Below, in pieces: positions 1-8,496 of a DNA stretch of 64,000 bases. The notes beneath the pieces were generated by a model. The model saw only the letters and a list, made by a program, of their open reading frames with translations, searched no databases and was not told the origin of the DNA. Source of the DNA: Zobellia amurskyensis (GTDB lineage: Bacteria > Bacteroidota > Bacteroidia > Flavobacteriales > Flavobacteriaceae); NCBI RefSeq assembly GCF_009725985.1, contig NZ_RCNR01000023.1:1-64000 (forward strand), in the 5' to 3' direction. A program made the translations under genes and the position numbers. Positions within the stretch are counted from its first letter, which is position 1. Every line of letters begins with the position of its first letter.

Positions 1-735
1 GGTCTCCAGCAATGGCAGGGCGGGAACTTAGTACCTATACCGTTACGGCAACTTCGCCTTGACCGTTGATGATATCTCAGAAGTTATCGTTTCGGAACAG
101 GCAGCTCCCGATGCAGGCACGGACGGAACTTTGACCATCTGTGAAGGCTCGACGGTTACAGAATCACAACTTTTTTCACAACTGGGCGGTTCTCCCGATT
201 CAGGCGGGACTTGGTCGCCTACAATGGCCGGAGCAGGAACTTATACGTATACCGTTGAGGCGAATTCACCTTGTACTACGGACGACACTTCTGAAGTAAT
301 TGTTTCAGAACAATCTGCTCCAAACGCAGGTACCGACGGAACTTTGACCATCTGTGAAGGCTTGACAATTACCGAAACTCAACTTTTCGCACAACTCGGC
401 GGTTCTCCCGATTCAGGAGGAACTTGGTCGCCAGCAATTGCTAGAGCAGGAACTTATACCTATACTGTGCAGGCTGCTTCTTGCCCAAATGCAACTGCAA
501 CAGTTATTGTTAGTGAAGAGATTCAACCCAATTCGGGAATCAATACTACTCTTGAAATATGCCCTGACTCTACAATAACTACCACGCAACTTTTTTCACT
601 TTTAGAAACGGATGATAATCGTGGGATATGGAGTCCCAATCCTGACGGTGCTGGTGCGGGAGTATATACCTATACTATTCCCGGAAATATTTGCGGAAGC
701 GATTCCGTTACCACTGTTACGGTTCTTGTTTCCAA
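1..735 (+). repeat. Tandem 71-residue repeats of the adhesin
   Basis: This is an array of 213-bp units encoding about 71 residues each. The segment coding for LTICEG begins near 131 and recurs near 344, and the SPDSGGTWSP segment recurs with the same offset. Two units are very similar at the DNA level. A third, from about 548 to 735, is clearly diverged, and the first is cut by the window edge. Each unit has an LTICEGSTVTESQLF-like start, a GGTWSP centre and a GTYTYTV end, which suggests a small beta-sandwich adhesin domain. Confidence 0.8.
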
Positions 736-1507
736 TCTAGATTCCGATGGCGATACAATATTAGACTGTTATGAAATATTGGATGGCACAGATCCTCTTG
801 ACGACTGTGACTCTATTGGTGGTTCCCCATTACCCAACAGTGATTGCGATAATGATGAGCTTTCAGAAGAAGAGGAAACGCTACTGGGTACAAACCCAAA
901 AAATCCGGATACCGATGGTGACGGTGTACTGGATGGACAAGAAGTGAGTGATAACACGGACCCGTTAGACTCTTGTGATTTTATATTGGTAAGCCAGACT
1001 CTTGAACCTAGTGCAGACTGGAAGATGGAAGATTGCGATATGGACAATCTGAACAATGAACAGGAATTAATGAGAGGAACCGACCCTGCAAATCCGGATA
1101 CCGATGGTGATACGATTAATGACGGTCAAGAAGTACAAGATAATACAGACCCTCTGGACCCCTGTGACTCCAAAGGTGGCAACCCACCAGCCAATATTTC
1201 ATGTGAGTTGTTCGTTGAAATAGATATAGTTAAACCAGGGGATATTTTAAATGGTGCATTCAAAATCATAAATATTGACCGATACCCCGATAACCATGTG
1301 GAAATATTCAACCGGTGGGGAATTTTAGTTTGGGAAACCGATGGTTATGATAATCAGAATAATGCTTTTGAAGGTTTATCGGAAGGGCGTATAACCATCA
1401 TTGAGAATCAGAAATTACCCTCTGGCGTGTATTTCTATCAAATAGGATATGTTTCAAAAGGAGAGGACAAAATGATAAGTGGATACCTCTATTTGATGCG
1501 ACAATAA
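59..1507 (+). CDS. T9SS type B adhesin, 3' part (5' end outside the window; frameshift near 61)
   Basis: This is the C-terminal part of a large secreted surface protein. Two to three 71-residue repeats (to about nt 735) are followed by aspartate-rich thrombospondin type 3-like calcium-binding repeats (DSDGDT, DTDGDGVLDG, DTDGDTINDG; nt 738-1180). A gliding-motility-type T9SS type B sorting domain follows, with VEIFNRWGILVWE and a YLYLMRQ end. TTG at 59 is only the first possible start in the open frame and is probably not the real one. The same repeat reads on upstream in another frame, where it meets TGA at 60-62 because a cysteine codon lacks a base. The gene is therefore either a pseudogene or affected by sequence error. 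The SprF-like partner starts 6 bp downstream, as is usual for type B cargo. Confidence 0.75.
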   Translation: MTVDDISEVIVSEQAAPDAGTDGTLTICEGSTVTESQLFSQLGGSPDSGGTWSPTMAGAGTYTYTVEANSPCTTDDTSEVIVSEQSAPNAGTDGTLTICEGLTITETQLFAQLGGSPDSGGTWSPAIARAGTYTYTVQAASCPNATATVIVSEEIQPNSGINTTLEICPDSTITTTQLFSLLETDDNRGIWSPNPDGAGAGVYTYTIPGNICGSDSVTTVTVLVSNLDSDGDTILDCYEILDGTDPLDDCDSIGGSPLPNSDCDNDELSEEEETLLGTNPKNPDTDGDGVLDGQEVSDNTDPLDSCDFILVSQTLEPSADWKMEDCDMDNLNNEQELMRGTDPANPDTDGDTINDGQEVQDNTDPLDPCDSKGGNPPANISCELFVEIDIVKPGDILNGAFKIINIDRYPDNHVEIFNRWGILVWETDGYDNQNNAFEGLSEGRITIIENQKLPSGVYFYQIGYVSKGEDKMISGYLYLMRQ

Positions 1508-1513
1508 TCAAAG

Positions 1514-2449
1514 ATGAAAAAAAACATCACATCTCTATTATTACTTTTGGCTACTGCATTTTGCTTTAGTCAGCAAGATGCGCAATTCACCCAATACATG
1601 TACAATACATTGACGGTGAATCCTGCTTATGCAGGGTCTAGGGATGTGCTTGGCGTATCTCTTCTACATAGATCACAATGGGTGGGTCTGGATGGTGCGC
1701 CCAGTACTCAAACTTTTAACATTCAAGGACCTTATAATGAAAAGGTAGGCTTAGGCTTTTCAATTGTTCATGACGAGATAGGTAACAACACCAACCAAAA
1801 TACAAGTTTTGACCTTGCCTTCTCTTACATTATACCCACTTCAGAGAAGTACAAACTTTCTTTTGGTCTTTCTGCTGGCGGCCATCTGTTAAATGTCGAT
1901 TTTAACAAATTAAGAAATTATAGTGCCAACCTTGCCCCATCTGTAGAAGATGAATTATACAAGAAGTTTTCACCCAGCATTGGTTCGGGCGTATACTTCT
2001 ATTCAAATAAATTCTATGTTGGCCTTTCGACACCTAACCTTTTAGAAACAGAACATTTTCAAAACCCAGATGATGATGGTACGGTCATAGCTTCGGAGCG
2101 CATGAATATCTATTTAATTTCTGGCTATGTTTTTAACCTGAATCCATCCTTAAAATTCAAACCGGCATATCTAATGAAGGCTGTTGCAGGAGCTCCACTT
2201 CAAGTAGACCTTTCGGCCAATTTCCTAATCAACGAAAAATTTACCTTGGGAGCGGCATATAGATTAGATGCAGCGGTGAGTGCGTTATTCGGTTTTCAAA
2301 TGGGAAAGAAATTTATGCTAGGTCTCGCCTATGACCGCGAAATATCCTCATTGGGCGGCCAGCAATTCAATAATGGTTCCTTTGAAATATTTTTGAGGTA
2401 CGAATTCATCAAGAACAATAAAATTGATTTAACCCCAAGATTCTTTTAG
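1514..2449 (+). CDS. PorP/SprF family T9SS outer-membrane protein
   Basis: This 311-residue protein has a signal peptide ending near residue 19 (FCFSQ) and the family's opening block, with QDAQFTQYMYNTLTVNPAYAG-type residues. A repeated amphipathic beta-strand pattern follows and the protein ends in an aromatic FF, as outer-membrane barrels do. PorP/SprF proteins bind type B sorted cargo after T9SS secretion and help attach it at the surface; SprF serves the gliding adhesin SprB. The gene lies 6 bp after a type B adhesin and 2 bp before an OmpA-family gene, so the three are very likely one operon. By position its cargo should be the upstream adhesin. It could also serve the giant SprB-like protein further right, which has no adjacent SprF. 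Confidence 0.9.
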   Translation: MKKNITSLLLLLATAFCFSQQDAQFTQYMYNTLTVNPAYAGSRDVLGVSLLHRSQWVGLDGAPSTQTFNIQGPYNEKVGLGFSIVHDEIGNNTNQNTSFDLAFSYIIPTSEKYKLSFGLSAGGHLLNVDFNKLRNYSANLAPSVEDELYKKFSPSIGSGVYFYSNKFYVGLSTPNLLETEHFQNPDDDGTVIASERMNIYLISGYVFNLNPSLKFKPAYLMKAVAGAPLQVDLSANFLINEKFTLGAAYRLDAAVSALFGFQMGKKFMLGLAYDREISSLGGQQFNNGSFEIFLRYEFIKNNKIDLTPRFF

Positions 2450-2451
2450 AT

Positions 2452-4380
2452 ATGAACATAAAACTTACATATCTAAGAATTCTCCTCCTATTGACGTTAT
2501 GGAGCACCAGTTGCTTTTCTCAAAGGAATAAGAAAGATGCTGATACTGACAATTTTGAGCATTATGCCTATATGCAGGATATTGAATCCTACCCGTCCCT
2601 ACTGAATAAAGGATATGATGAAGTAACGATTCATAAGAAACTTGGCAATGCCAATTACCATAGTGCCAATTACGATGTAGCTACTTTTTGGTATGGAAAA
2701 CTTTTAGAAAACGATGATGTAGCGGTATCTCCTGACTATTTATATAGATATGCCCTTGCCCTTAAATCCATAAAAAGATATGAAGAGTCTAATTCATGGA
2801 TGGAAAAGTTCCAAAAAATAAAGAATAATGATACCCGCGCCAACCTGTTCACCAGTAACCCTGATTATTTAAAAGACATACAGATTCCAAAGGAACAATT
2901 TACCATAGAAAACCTAATGGATATCAACTCCCCTGAATCGGATTTTGCACCTTCCTATTTTTTTGACAATTTGGTGTTTACTACTTCAAGAGACCTTGAA
3001 ACACAGAAGTATAACAAATTACCTTATTTAAATCTGTACCAATCTGAAATTTTTGAGGAAGGTAAAACTGGGGAGGCTTCCAGTCTTTCAGAGATTTTGA
3101 ACACTAAAGCCAATGAATCTTCCACGTCTTTTTCAAAGGATGGTAAAACCGTTTATTTTACAAGGAACAACTACTCTAAAAAATCCTTTAAAAGAGATAA
3201 AAATGGAGTTAGTAGATTAAAAATTTATAGGGCTTTTAAAAACGGGGATTCCTGGGGAGAACCAGAGGACCTTCCTTTTAACGGTACTGATTACTCTGTT
3301 GCCCACCCGTCCTTAAGTAGCGATGGCACAAAACTTTATTTTGCTTCGGACATGCCGGGAGGTAAGGGTGCATCAGACATTTATGTGGTTACTGTTTTAT
3401 CTGATGGTAGTTTTGGAGTACCTGTAAATTTAGGACCTCGGATTAATACGGAAGGTAAGGAGACCTTTCCTTTTATTTCTAAATCCAGTATCCTGTATTT
3501 TGCTTCTAACGGTCATCCTGGTCTTGGAGGTCTTGACATTTTTAAAGTAGACCTGAATAAAGAGAATAAAGCTTCCAATTTAGGAAGTCCCATCAATAGC
3601 CCGGAAGACGACTTTTCTTTGGTTATGAATTCTTCCGAGGAAACCGGCTATTTTGCATCCAACCGTAAAGGAGGAAAAGGTAATGATGACATATACCGTC
3701 TAAAGCGAAGCGATACGGACTGCTTTACGTTCATTGAAGGCAATGCATATGACAAAGATTCGGATAAACCTTTGGCCGAAACCCTGATTGAAGCACTAGA
3801 CTATGAGGGCCAAAAATTGGCAGAAACCGTAACAGCCTCAGATGGGTCGTACACCATACGAATACCTTGTCAAGAAAAACAATATCAATTATCCGGCAAC
3901 AAAGAAGGTTATGAAGTTGGCACACTGTTTATGCTCACTACAAGCGATAAAAAGCAAATTAGTGGTACACGTTTAGAGCTAGAACTATCGACCAAAGTTG
4001 CAGATGTAGGGTCTGACTTGGTAAAGGTATTAGAGCTTACCCCTATCTACTTTGACCTGAATAGCTCTTACATTAGTAAAAGTGCTTATCCGGAACTAAA
4101 TAAGGTAGTGGATTATATGAGCCGAAGACCAGATATTAAGATAGCCGTTGGCTCCCATACAGATAGTAGAGAAGGAGATCAATACAATATGTGGCTATCT
4201 AGACGAAGAGCCATGAGAACGGTTGAGTACATTACATCAAAAGGTATAGACCCCTCAAGAATTTCGGGAAAAGGGTATGGTGAAACCCAATTATTGAACA
4301 AATGTGCCAATGGCGTTCGTTGCTATGAAAGCCAACATCAATTGAACAGACGTTCAGAATTCATTGTCATAGAAAAATAA
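2452..4380 (+). CDS. OmpA family protein with TPR and PD40 beta-propeller repeats
   Basis: This 642-residue envelope protein has a signal peptide (residues 1 to about 24, ending CFSQ). A TPR-like helical region follows (about 50-125, with NYDVATFWYGKLL). WD40-like PD40 repeats come next (about 160-415; TSRD, GKTVYFTRN, DGTKLYFASDMPGG, GYFASNRKGGKGNDDIY). A carboxypeptidase-regulatory-like fold spans about 425-490, and a C-terminal OmpA peptidoglycan-binding domain spans about 530-640 (YFDLNSSYI, GSHTDSR, LSRRRAMRTVEYI, NRRSEFIV). This order is typical of the OmpA proteins found beside PorP/SprF genes, related to PorE/SprE-type proteins that link T9SS parts to peptidoglycan. It begins 2 bp after the porP/sprF-like stop, so translation is probably coupled. 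Confidence 0.88.
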   Translation: MNIKLTYLRILLLLTLWSTSCFSQRNKKDADTDNFEHYAYMQDIESYPSLLNKGYDEVTIHKKLGNANYHSANYDVATFWYGKLLENDDVAVSPDYLYRYALALKSIKRYEESNSWMEKFQKIKNNDTRANLFTSNPDYLKDIQIPKEQFTIENLMDINSPESDFAPSYFFDNLVFTTSRDLETQKYNKLPYLNLYQSEIFEEGKTGEASSLSEILNTKANESSTSFSKDGKTVYFTRNNYSKKSFKRDKNGVSRLKIYRAFKNGDSWGEPEDLPFNGTDYSVAHPSLSSDGTKLYFASDMPGGKGASDIYVVTVLSDGSFGVPVNLGPRINTEGKETFPFISKSSILYFASNGHPGLGGLDIFKVDLNKENKASNLGSPINSPEDDFSLVMNSSEETGYFASNRKGGKGNDDIYRLKRSDTDCFTFIEGNAYDKDSDKPLAETLIEALDYEGQKLAETVTASDGSYTIRIPCQEKQYQLSGNKEGYEVGTLFMLTTSDKKQISGTRLELELSTKVADVGSDLVKVLELTPIYFDLNSSYISKSAYPELNKVVDYMSRRPDIKIAVGSHTDSREGDQYNMWLSRRRAMRTVEYITSKGIDPSRISGKGYGETQLLNKCANGVRCYESQHQLNRRSEFIVIEK

Positions 4381-4435
4381 CCGATTTTCCGCCCAAGAAA
4401 TACAATATGAAGTACTAAAATTCTTCAAGGAGCCC

Positions 4436-4443
4436 TATTTTTG
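4436..4443 (+). promoter_or_regulatory. -7 element TATTTTTG before heme A synthase
   Basis: TATTTTTG matches the Bacteroidota -7 consensus TAnnTTTG. No clear TTTG lies about 20 bp upstream, so the -33 half is weak. The element covers the TTG at 4441, which argues that this TTG is not the start codon and favours ATG at 4462. Confidence 0.5.
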
Positions 4444-4461
4444 CATAAAGGAAATTCAACT

Positions 4462-5496
4462 ATGCAGAAAAATTTCAGAAAGGTTGCTAAAGTTGCTCTG
4501 GTACTTGTATACCTCGTTATTATTGCCGGTGCCGTAGTACGTGGTACAGGTAGTGGAATGGGCTGTCCAGATTGGCCCAAATGCTTTGGCCACTATATTC
4601 CTCCAACTGAAATTTCAGAATTGCAATGGAAGCCGGATACAGACTTTAAGAAAGGCCAAATAATCATTGTTGACGAAACCCTACAAGTAGCAACGGAAAC
4701 TTTTAAGACCAGTTCTGCATTCAATAAAAATAAGTGGGAGACCTACACCAAACATGATTACGCCCAATTTAATCCGGCCCATACTTGGATAGAGTACATT
4801 AACAGGTTGTTTGGAGCTTTAGCAGGATTGGCCACTCTTGTACTTGCGGTCATGTCTATCCGTCTTTTCAAAACAAATAAAAAAATAACTATTCTATCTT
4901 GGTTGGTAGTATTTGGCATGGGCTTTCAGGCGTGGCTGGGCGCAACGGTGGTCTACTCCCTTTTAGAACCCGTTAAAATTACCGTTCATATGGTAATGGC
5001 ATTGGTTATCGTAGCGTTCCTTCTTTATATTATACATATAACCAAGGCTACAACCAAAAAAGTAAAGACTTATAAGGACATTGTTCCACTTTTATCTTTC
5101 GTGCTTTTTATGACCCTAATCCAGGTAATATTGGGTACACAGGTAAGGCAATTTATAGATGAACGCATGGATATTCTAGGGGAAGCCGCAAAAAACCAAT
5201 GGTTAGTTAATGCTGATTGGCAATTTTACTTACACCGCTCCTTTTCCATAATTATAGTGCTATTGAACATTTTTTTAGCCCAACGTATTTATAAGAACAA
5301 ACTCAATTTTCCAAAAATTAACTGGGTACTGATTTTCTTATTTATAGAGGCCATGTCCGGTGTTGCCATGTACTATTTTCATTTTCCGTTCGCCTCACAA
5401 CCTATACATCTGGTATTGGCCAGCTTGCTTTTTGGGGTACAGTTTTATTTACTTTTAGAAGCCATTAGTGCCAAAAGAAGCTATAAATCTTTGTAA
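4462..5496 (+). CDS. ctaA: Heme A synthase (COX15/CtaA family)
   Basis: This inner-membrane enzyme oxidises heme O to heme A for aa3-type cytochrome oxidase. It has about eight hydrophobic segments, the early GTGSGMGCPDWPKCFG block typical of Cox15/CtaA, and histidines in or next to membrane helices (HTWIEYINRLFG, HMVMAL, HRSFSI, HLVLASLL) that fit heme ligands. About 344 residues is normal for the family. The frame opens at TTG 4441, but ATG 4462 is preferred: it gives MQKNFRKVAK directly before the first helix, has AAAGGA 9-14 bp upstream, and lies downstream of a -7 promoter element that overlaps the TTG. It is a single gene here with no cytochrome oxidase neighbours. Confidence 0.92.
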   Translation: MQKNFRKVAKVALVLVYLVIIAGAVVRGTGSGMGCPDWPKCFGHYIPPTEISELQWKPDTDFKKGQIIIVDETLQVATETFKTSSAFNKNKWETYTKHDYAQFNPAHTWIEYINRLFGALAGLATLVLAVMSIRLFKTNKKITILSWLVVFGMGFQAWLGATVVYSLLEPVKITVHMVMALVIVAFLLYIIHITKATTKKVKTYKDIVPLLSFVLFMTLIQVILGTQVRQFIDERMDILGEAAKNQWLVNADWQFYLHRSFSIIIVLLNIFLAQRIYKNKLNFPKINWVLIFLFIEAMSGVAMYYFHFPFASQPIHLVLASLLFGVQFYLLLEAISAKRSYKSL

Positions 5497-5501
5497 CTTT
5501 G
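5494..5501 (+). promoter_or_regulatory. -7 element TAACTTTG before the PRiA4_ORF3-like gene
   Basis: TAACTTTG fits TAnnTTTG and overlaps the TAA stop of the heme A synthase gene. No good -33 TTTG is seen at the expected distance. It lies 22 bp before the ATG at 5524, so a short leader is expected. Confidence 0.45.
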
Positions 5502-5523
5502 TCAACCCTTAAAAATTGCGGTT

Positions 5524-6018
5524 ATGATTTACAAAATACGTATCATCTTAGATGCCAAAGAGGATATATTTAGAGACCTTGAAATAGAGGCAAGCACTTC
5601 TTTGGAAGAGTTTCACAACGCTATTGCACAATCTTTTGGGTTTTTAGGCAATGAAATGGCCTCTTTCTATACTTGTGATGAAGAGTGGAACCAAGATGAA
5701 GAAATTGCTCTTTTTGACATGAGTGATAATGGTTCTGATGTACGGTTGATGAACGAAACTTTTCTGGAGGATATCATGACCGAAAAAAGTCCGAAACTTA
5801 TTTATGTCTACGATTTTTTAAGCATGTGGACGTTCTTTGTAGAACTTGCCGATATTGCAGAACATGAGTCGGGCATAGCATATCCCAATGTTTTATTCAG
5901 TTTTGGCGAACTTCCAGAAACACCGCCAGAAAAGAATTTTGAGTCAAAACCTACCTTTGATTTTGACGATACTTTTGAAAATTATGACGACCTTGATTTT
6001 GATGAAAATTGGAATTAA
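5524..6018 (+). CDS. PRiA4_ORF3-like protein (IS1096 passenger TnpR-like family)
   Basis: This 164-residue acidic cytoplasmic protein begins MIYKIRIILDAKEDIFRDLE, followed by a short helix and an FGFLGNEMASFY block. That is the pattern of the plasmid pRiA4b ORF-3-like fold, often labelled IS1096 passenger TnpR family. Despite the label, no transposase, inverted repeat or other mobile-element sign surrounds it, and single chromosomal copies are common in flavobacteria. The C-terminal third is very acidic (DFDDTFENYDDLDFDEN) and probably disordered. It has no signal peptide. The molecular function is unknown. The start is ATG with a -7 promoter element just upstream. Confidence 0.75.
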   Translation: MIYKIRIILDAKEDIFRDLEIEASTSLEEFHNAIAQSFGFLGNEMASFYTCDEEWNQDEEIALFDMSDNGSDVRLMNETFLEDIMTEKSPKLIYVYDFLSMWTFFVELADIAEHESGIAYPNVLFSFGELPETPPEKNFESKPTFDFDDTFENYDDLDFDENWN

Positions 6019-6133
6019 ACCCATAGGGTTTTCCATTTTCACCAACATATCAAGCATCAAAATAAATCTATTTAGGATTCTGATTATAAACAATCTGCAC
6101 CCTATCAAGAACTAAAAACACAGCTATTGAATT

Positions 6134-7192
6134 ATGATTAACCTCTACCCTACCCAAATCGAAACAATTTCTCTACATCGCGTGGGGAACAAAAATAAGA
6201 GCGAAGGTCTTTTTCTTTCTGAAGAGCCTTTTTCCTTAAATGATGAGACCACTGGTCTTTTAAAAGAATATTTCTTTAAACCTTTTCGAGAAAAGGAGGA
6301 AAACTATTTTAAGCTTGTAAATGATGTAGATGTTGAGTTTAACGAGCTATATAAAATAGTTTCGGACATTTTTGCCGACCCAGAGAGTATGCATGCCAAC
6401 TCCAAGAAAATTGCTCAGCATCTTTTTGACCAATCCAATCATCCACACATTAAAAGCGGAGAGGTTTATGTTGCGCACTTATCCAACGTTATGTTGGATA
6501 ATGTAAAGACCGAGGCCATTGGTATTTTTAAGAGTGAGCTTAAACATGATTTCCTTCAGTTTCAAGAAAAAGGCAGTAACCTGGATATTGTTATTCAACA
6601 AGGTATCAACATTAATAAATTAGATAAGGGCTGTCTTATCTTTAATATCAATAAAGAGGAAGGTTATAAAGTACTTTCCGTAGATAGCAACCGTTACGAC
6701 ACCAAATATTGGCTTGAAAACTTCTTGGATGTTGACGCACTTGCTGATGAAAATTTCTACACGAAAAACTACTTGAAGTTCTGTCAGAATTTCGCCAAAG
6801 ATGTAGTATTACCTGCCGAAGACAAGCAGCAAGAAGTACTTTTCATGAACCGCGCCGTAAACCATTTTGCGAAAAATGACGAGTTTGAAGAAACCAGTTT
6901 TTTGAACGAGGTAATGGAAAATCCTGAATTGATACCTGAGTTCAAACATTATAAAGTTGAGAAAGGTCCAAAATTTAGTATTGAGGATGTATCTAACTTT
7001 GATATTGCCAATAAAGCAGTATCCGATGCACGCAAGAAAATAAAAAACGTTATAAACCTTGACACCAACATACAGATTAAGTTGGACTTCATAAATCCGG
7101 AATCAGCAGAAAAATTTGTTGAAAAAGGATGGGACGAAGAACGTCAAATGTACTATTATCTAGTATACTTCAATAAAGAGGAAAAAAGCTAG
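6134..7192 (+). CDS. Nucleoid-associated protein, YejK/NdpA family
   Basis: This 352-residue soluble protein resembles the YejK/NdpA (37-kDa nucleoid-associated) family. The N terminus has the usual opening, an IETISLHRVGNK segment and LLKEYFFKPF. It continues with HPHIKSGEVYVAHLSN and ends in a segment giving DLDTNIQIKLDF-like character (NLDTNIQIKLDF). The length matches the E. coli protein of about 335 residues. Members associate with the nucleoid, but their exact role is unclear. It stands alone and is followed by a perfect 15-bp hairpin facing the convergent gene at 7253. The Shine-Dalgarno match is weak, as is normal in Bacteroidota. Confidence 0.8.
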   Translation: MINLYPTQIETISLHRVGNKNKSEGLFLSEEPFSLNDETTGLLKEYFFKPFREKEENYFKLVNDVDVEFNELYKIVSDIFADPESMHANSKKIAQHLFDQSNHPHIKSGEVYVAHLSNVMLDNVKTEAIGIFKSELKHDFLQFQEKGSNLDIVIQQGININKLDKGCLIFNINKEEGYKVLSVDSNRYDTKYWLENFLDVDALADENFYTKNYLKFCQNFAKDVVLPAEDKQQEVLFMNRAVNHFAKNDEFEETSFLNEVMENPELIPEFKHYKVEKGPKFSIEDVSNFDIANKAVSDARKKIKNVINLDTNIQIKLDFINPESAEKFVEKGWDEERQMYYYLVYFNKEEKS

Positions 7193-7201
7193 AGATTAAG
7201 C

Positions 7202-7242
7202 TAGTTGGTCTTATAATGGAAGTTCTTTTATAAGACCAACTA
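7202..7242. terminator. 15-bp perfect hairpin between convergent genes
   Basis: TAGTTGGTCTTATAA at 7202-7216 pairs perfectly with 7228-7242 across an 11-base loop. It lies in the 60-bp gap between two converging genes and can fold on either strand. There is no long T run, so it may end transcription inefficiently or protect both 3' ends. Confidence 0.65.
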
Positions 7243-7252
7243 ACAAATTTTA

Positions 7253-8338
7253 CTATTCTATTCTTATACGATGTTCAAGTATTTGTTTCATACTTACATC
7301 TTCATAGTTACGGCGTACAAAATTCAATGCCAAATCTAAAACTTCACCCATAGTTTCGGACTTCCTAAACTGCTGGTCTAAAGTAAGTTCATAGATCTGC
7401 TCCCGTAACATTTCAATATTTTCCCGGGTAGAAATAATGTCCTTTTTTGCTATACCACGAAGCCGTTTTATTCGAGCTCCAGAGCTCAAAATTCGTTTGG
7501 CCACTATAGACCTTTCTTCTAGCTTATATTGATCAACGGAATCTCTCCGTAGTTTTTTCCTGACCAACTCCACCATCTGAAAATTTTCTTTAAAAAATTG
7601 AGGTCTATATACCTTTAATTTCCCTTCAAAACATTGTTGGTCAAAATCTATGGCACGTATGCGGTAAACCACATGATCAAAATCATGAACAGGGACAATA
7701 ACGTAGTTGTAAGACCTCATATCTCCCAATAAACGAATCATACAACGCTCATTAAATTTCACGAACTCTTTGGCTAATTGAGATTTCTCTGATTCCGTAC
7801 AATTAGGCAGCATATCCTTTATAAAAACATCACCGGGAATACCTGCAATATGTTCCTCGATCAAGGTGTCTTTATAAACCAAAAAGTTAAGGTTATAAGG
7901 AGAAAGCATATGCTCTAGTTCTAGTCCATAAATTCTAGATGCATCGGTCTTTTTTACGTAGAAATAAGTGAAATTATCGTTCAGAATATTCCTAACCTTG
8001 ATTCTAAAAGGTTTTGAGTTACCAAACGTACAGAAGTCTACAGCATCAACATTTAGGTATTGATGAATATTATTGCTACCATCAGAATGTAGAATAGAGT
8101 ATACTTTTTTGAGGCTATTATCAATTTCAATTCTATCAAACTCTGAATAATATACCCGTATCCACAGCGTATCCTCATCATCAGAATCATAGACCACTAC
8201 GGAGCCGGCAAAACGTAACAAATCCTCATAAAAGATGGGTATCTCTATTTTTCGGCTATAATGCCCTAAATATTGGTCTAGCTTCTTGCTCACCGGGTAC
8301 GCCGGTTTTTTCTTCGACATGAGTCGTTCTTCTGACAT
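7253..8338 (-). CDS. Unknown protein with kinase-fold-like motifs
   Basis: This 361-residue cytoplasmic protein has no signal peptide or membrane segment, and I do not recognise the family. Several short motifs fall in the order and spacing of a protein-kinase or aminoglycoside-phosphotransferase fold. They are FYVKK (K129/K130, a possible beta3 lysine), GLELEHML (E140/E142, a possible alphaC glutamate), LIEEHIAGIPG (161-169, hinge-like), LGDMRSYN (D206 and N211, like the GDLxxxN catalytic loop), and AIDFD (D231-D233, like DFG/DFD). After about residue 250 the protein is helical, basic and probably coiled-coil. These are visual matches only. The gene is monocistronic and converges on the YejK-like gene. 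Start is ATG at 8338 with AAGGAAA about 10 bp upstream; an inner ATG at residue 7 is possible. Confidence 0.6.
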   Translation of the reverse strand: MSEERLMSKKKPAYPVSKKLDQYLGHYSRKIEIPIFYEDLLRFAGSVVVYDSDDEDTLWIRVYYSEFDRIEIDNSLKKVYSILHSDGSNNIHQYLNVDAVDFCTFGNSKPFRIKVRNILNDNFTYFYVKKTDASRIYGLELEHMLSPYNLNFLVYKDTLIEEHIAGIPGDVFIKDMLPNCTESEKSQLAKEFVKFNERCMIRLLGDMRSYNYVIVPVHDFDHVVYRIRAIDFDQQCFEGKLKVYRPQFFKENFQMVELVRKKLRRDSVDQYKLEERSIVAKRILSSGARIKRLRGIAKKDIISTRENIEMLREQIYELTLDQQFRKSETMGEVLDLALNFVRRNYEDVSMKQILEHRIRIE

Positions 8339-8496
8339 ATTTCCAATTTCCTTACAAATTAATCAATTCCCACAAATTATGGGTCAACTTACAGGTATTA
8401 CGCTTAAAACAACATCTTTTAGAGGGTTTACAACATTTATTTAGCAGAGTGGGGCAACCTTAGTTATTTTGTTATTGTTCCAAATTGACCAGACCA

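Noticed and set aside
1514-4380. Assignment of the PorP/SprF and OmpA genes to the core T9SS porKLMN locus
   Set aside because: No porK, porL, porM or porN gene is adjacent, and the trio instead matches the adhesin-SprF-OmpA arrangement.
4441-4461. TTG start and N-terminal extension of the heme A synthase
   Set aside because: The TTG lies inside a TATTTTTG promoter element, while ATG 4462 has an upstream AAAGGA and begins the usual N terminus.
5524-6018. A transposon element, suggested by the IS1096 passenger label of the family
   Set aside because: No transposase, terminal inverted repeat or target duplication is present. The label is only historical.
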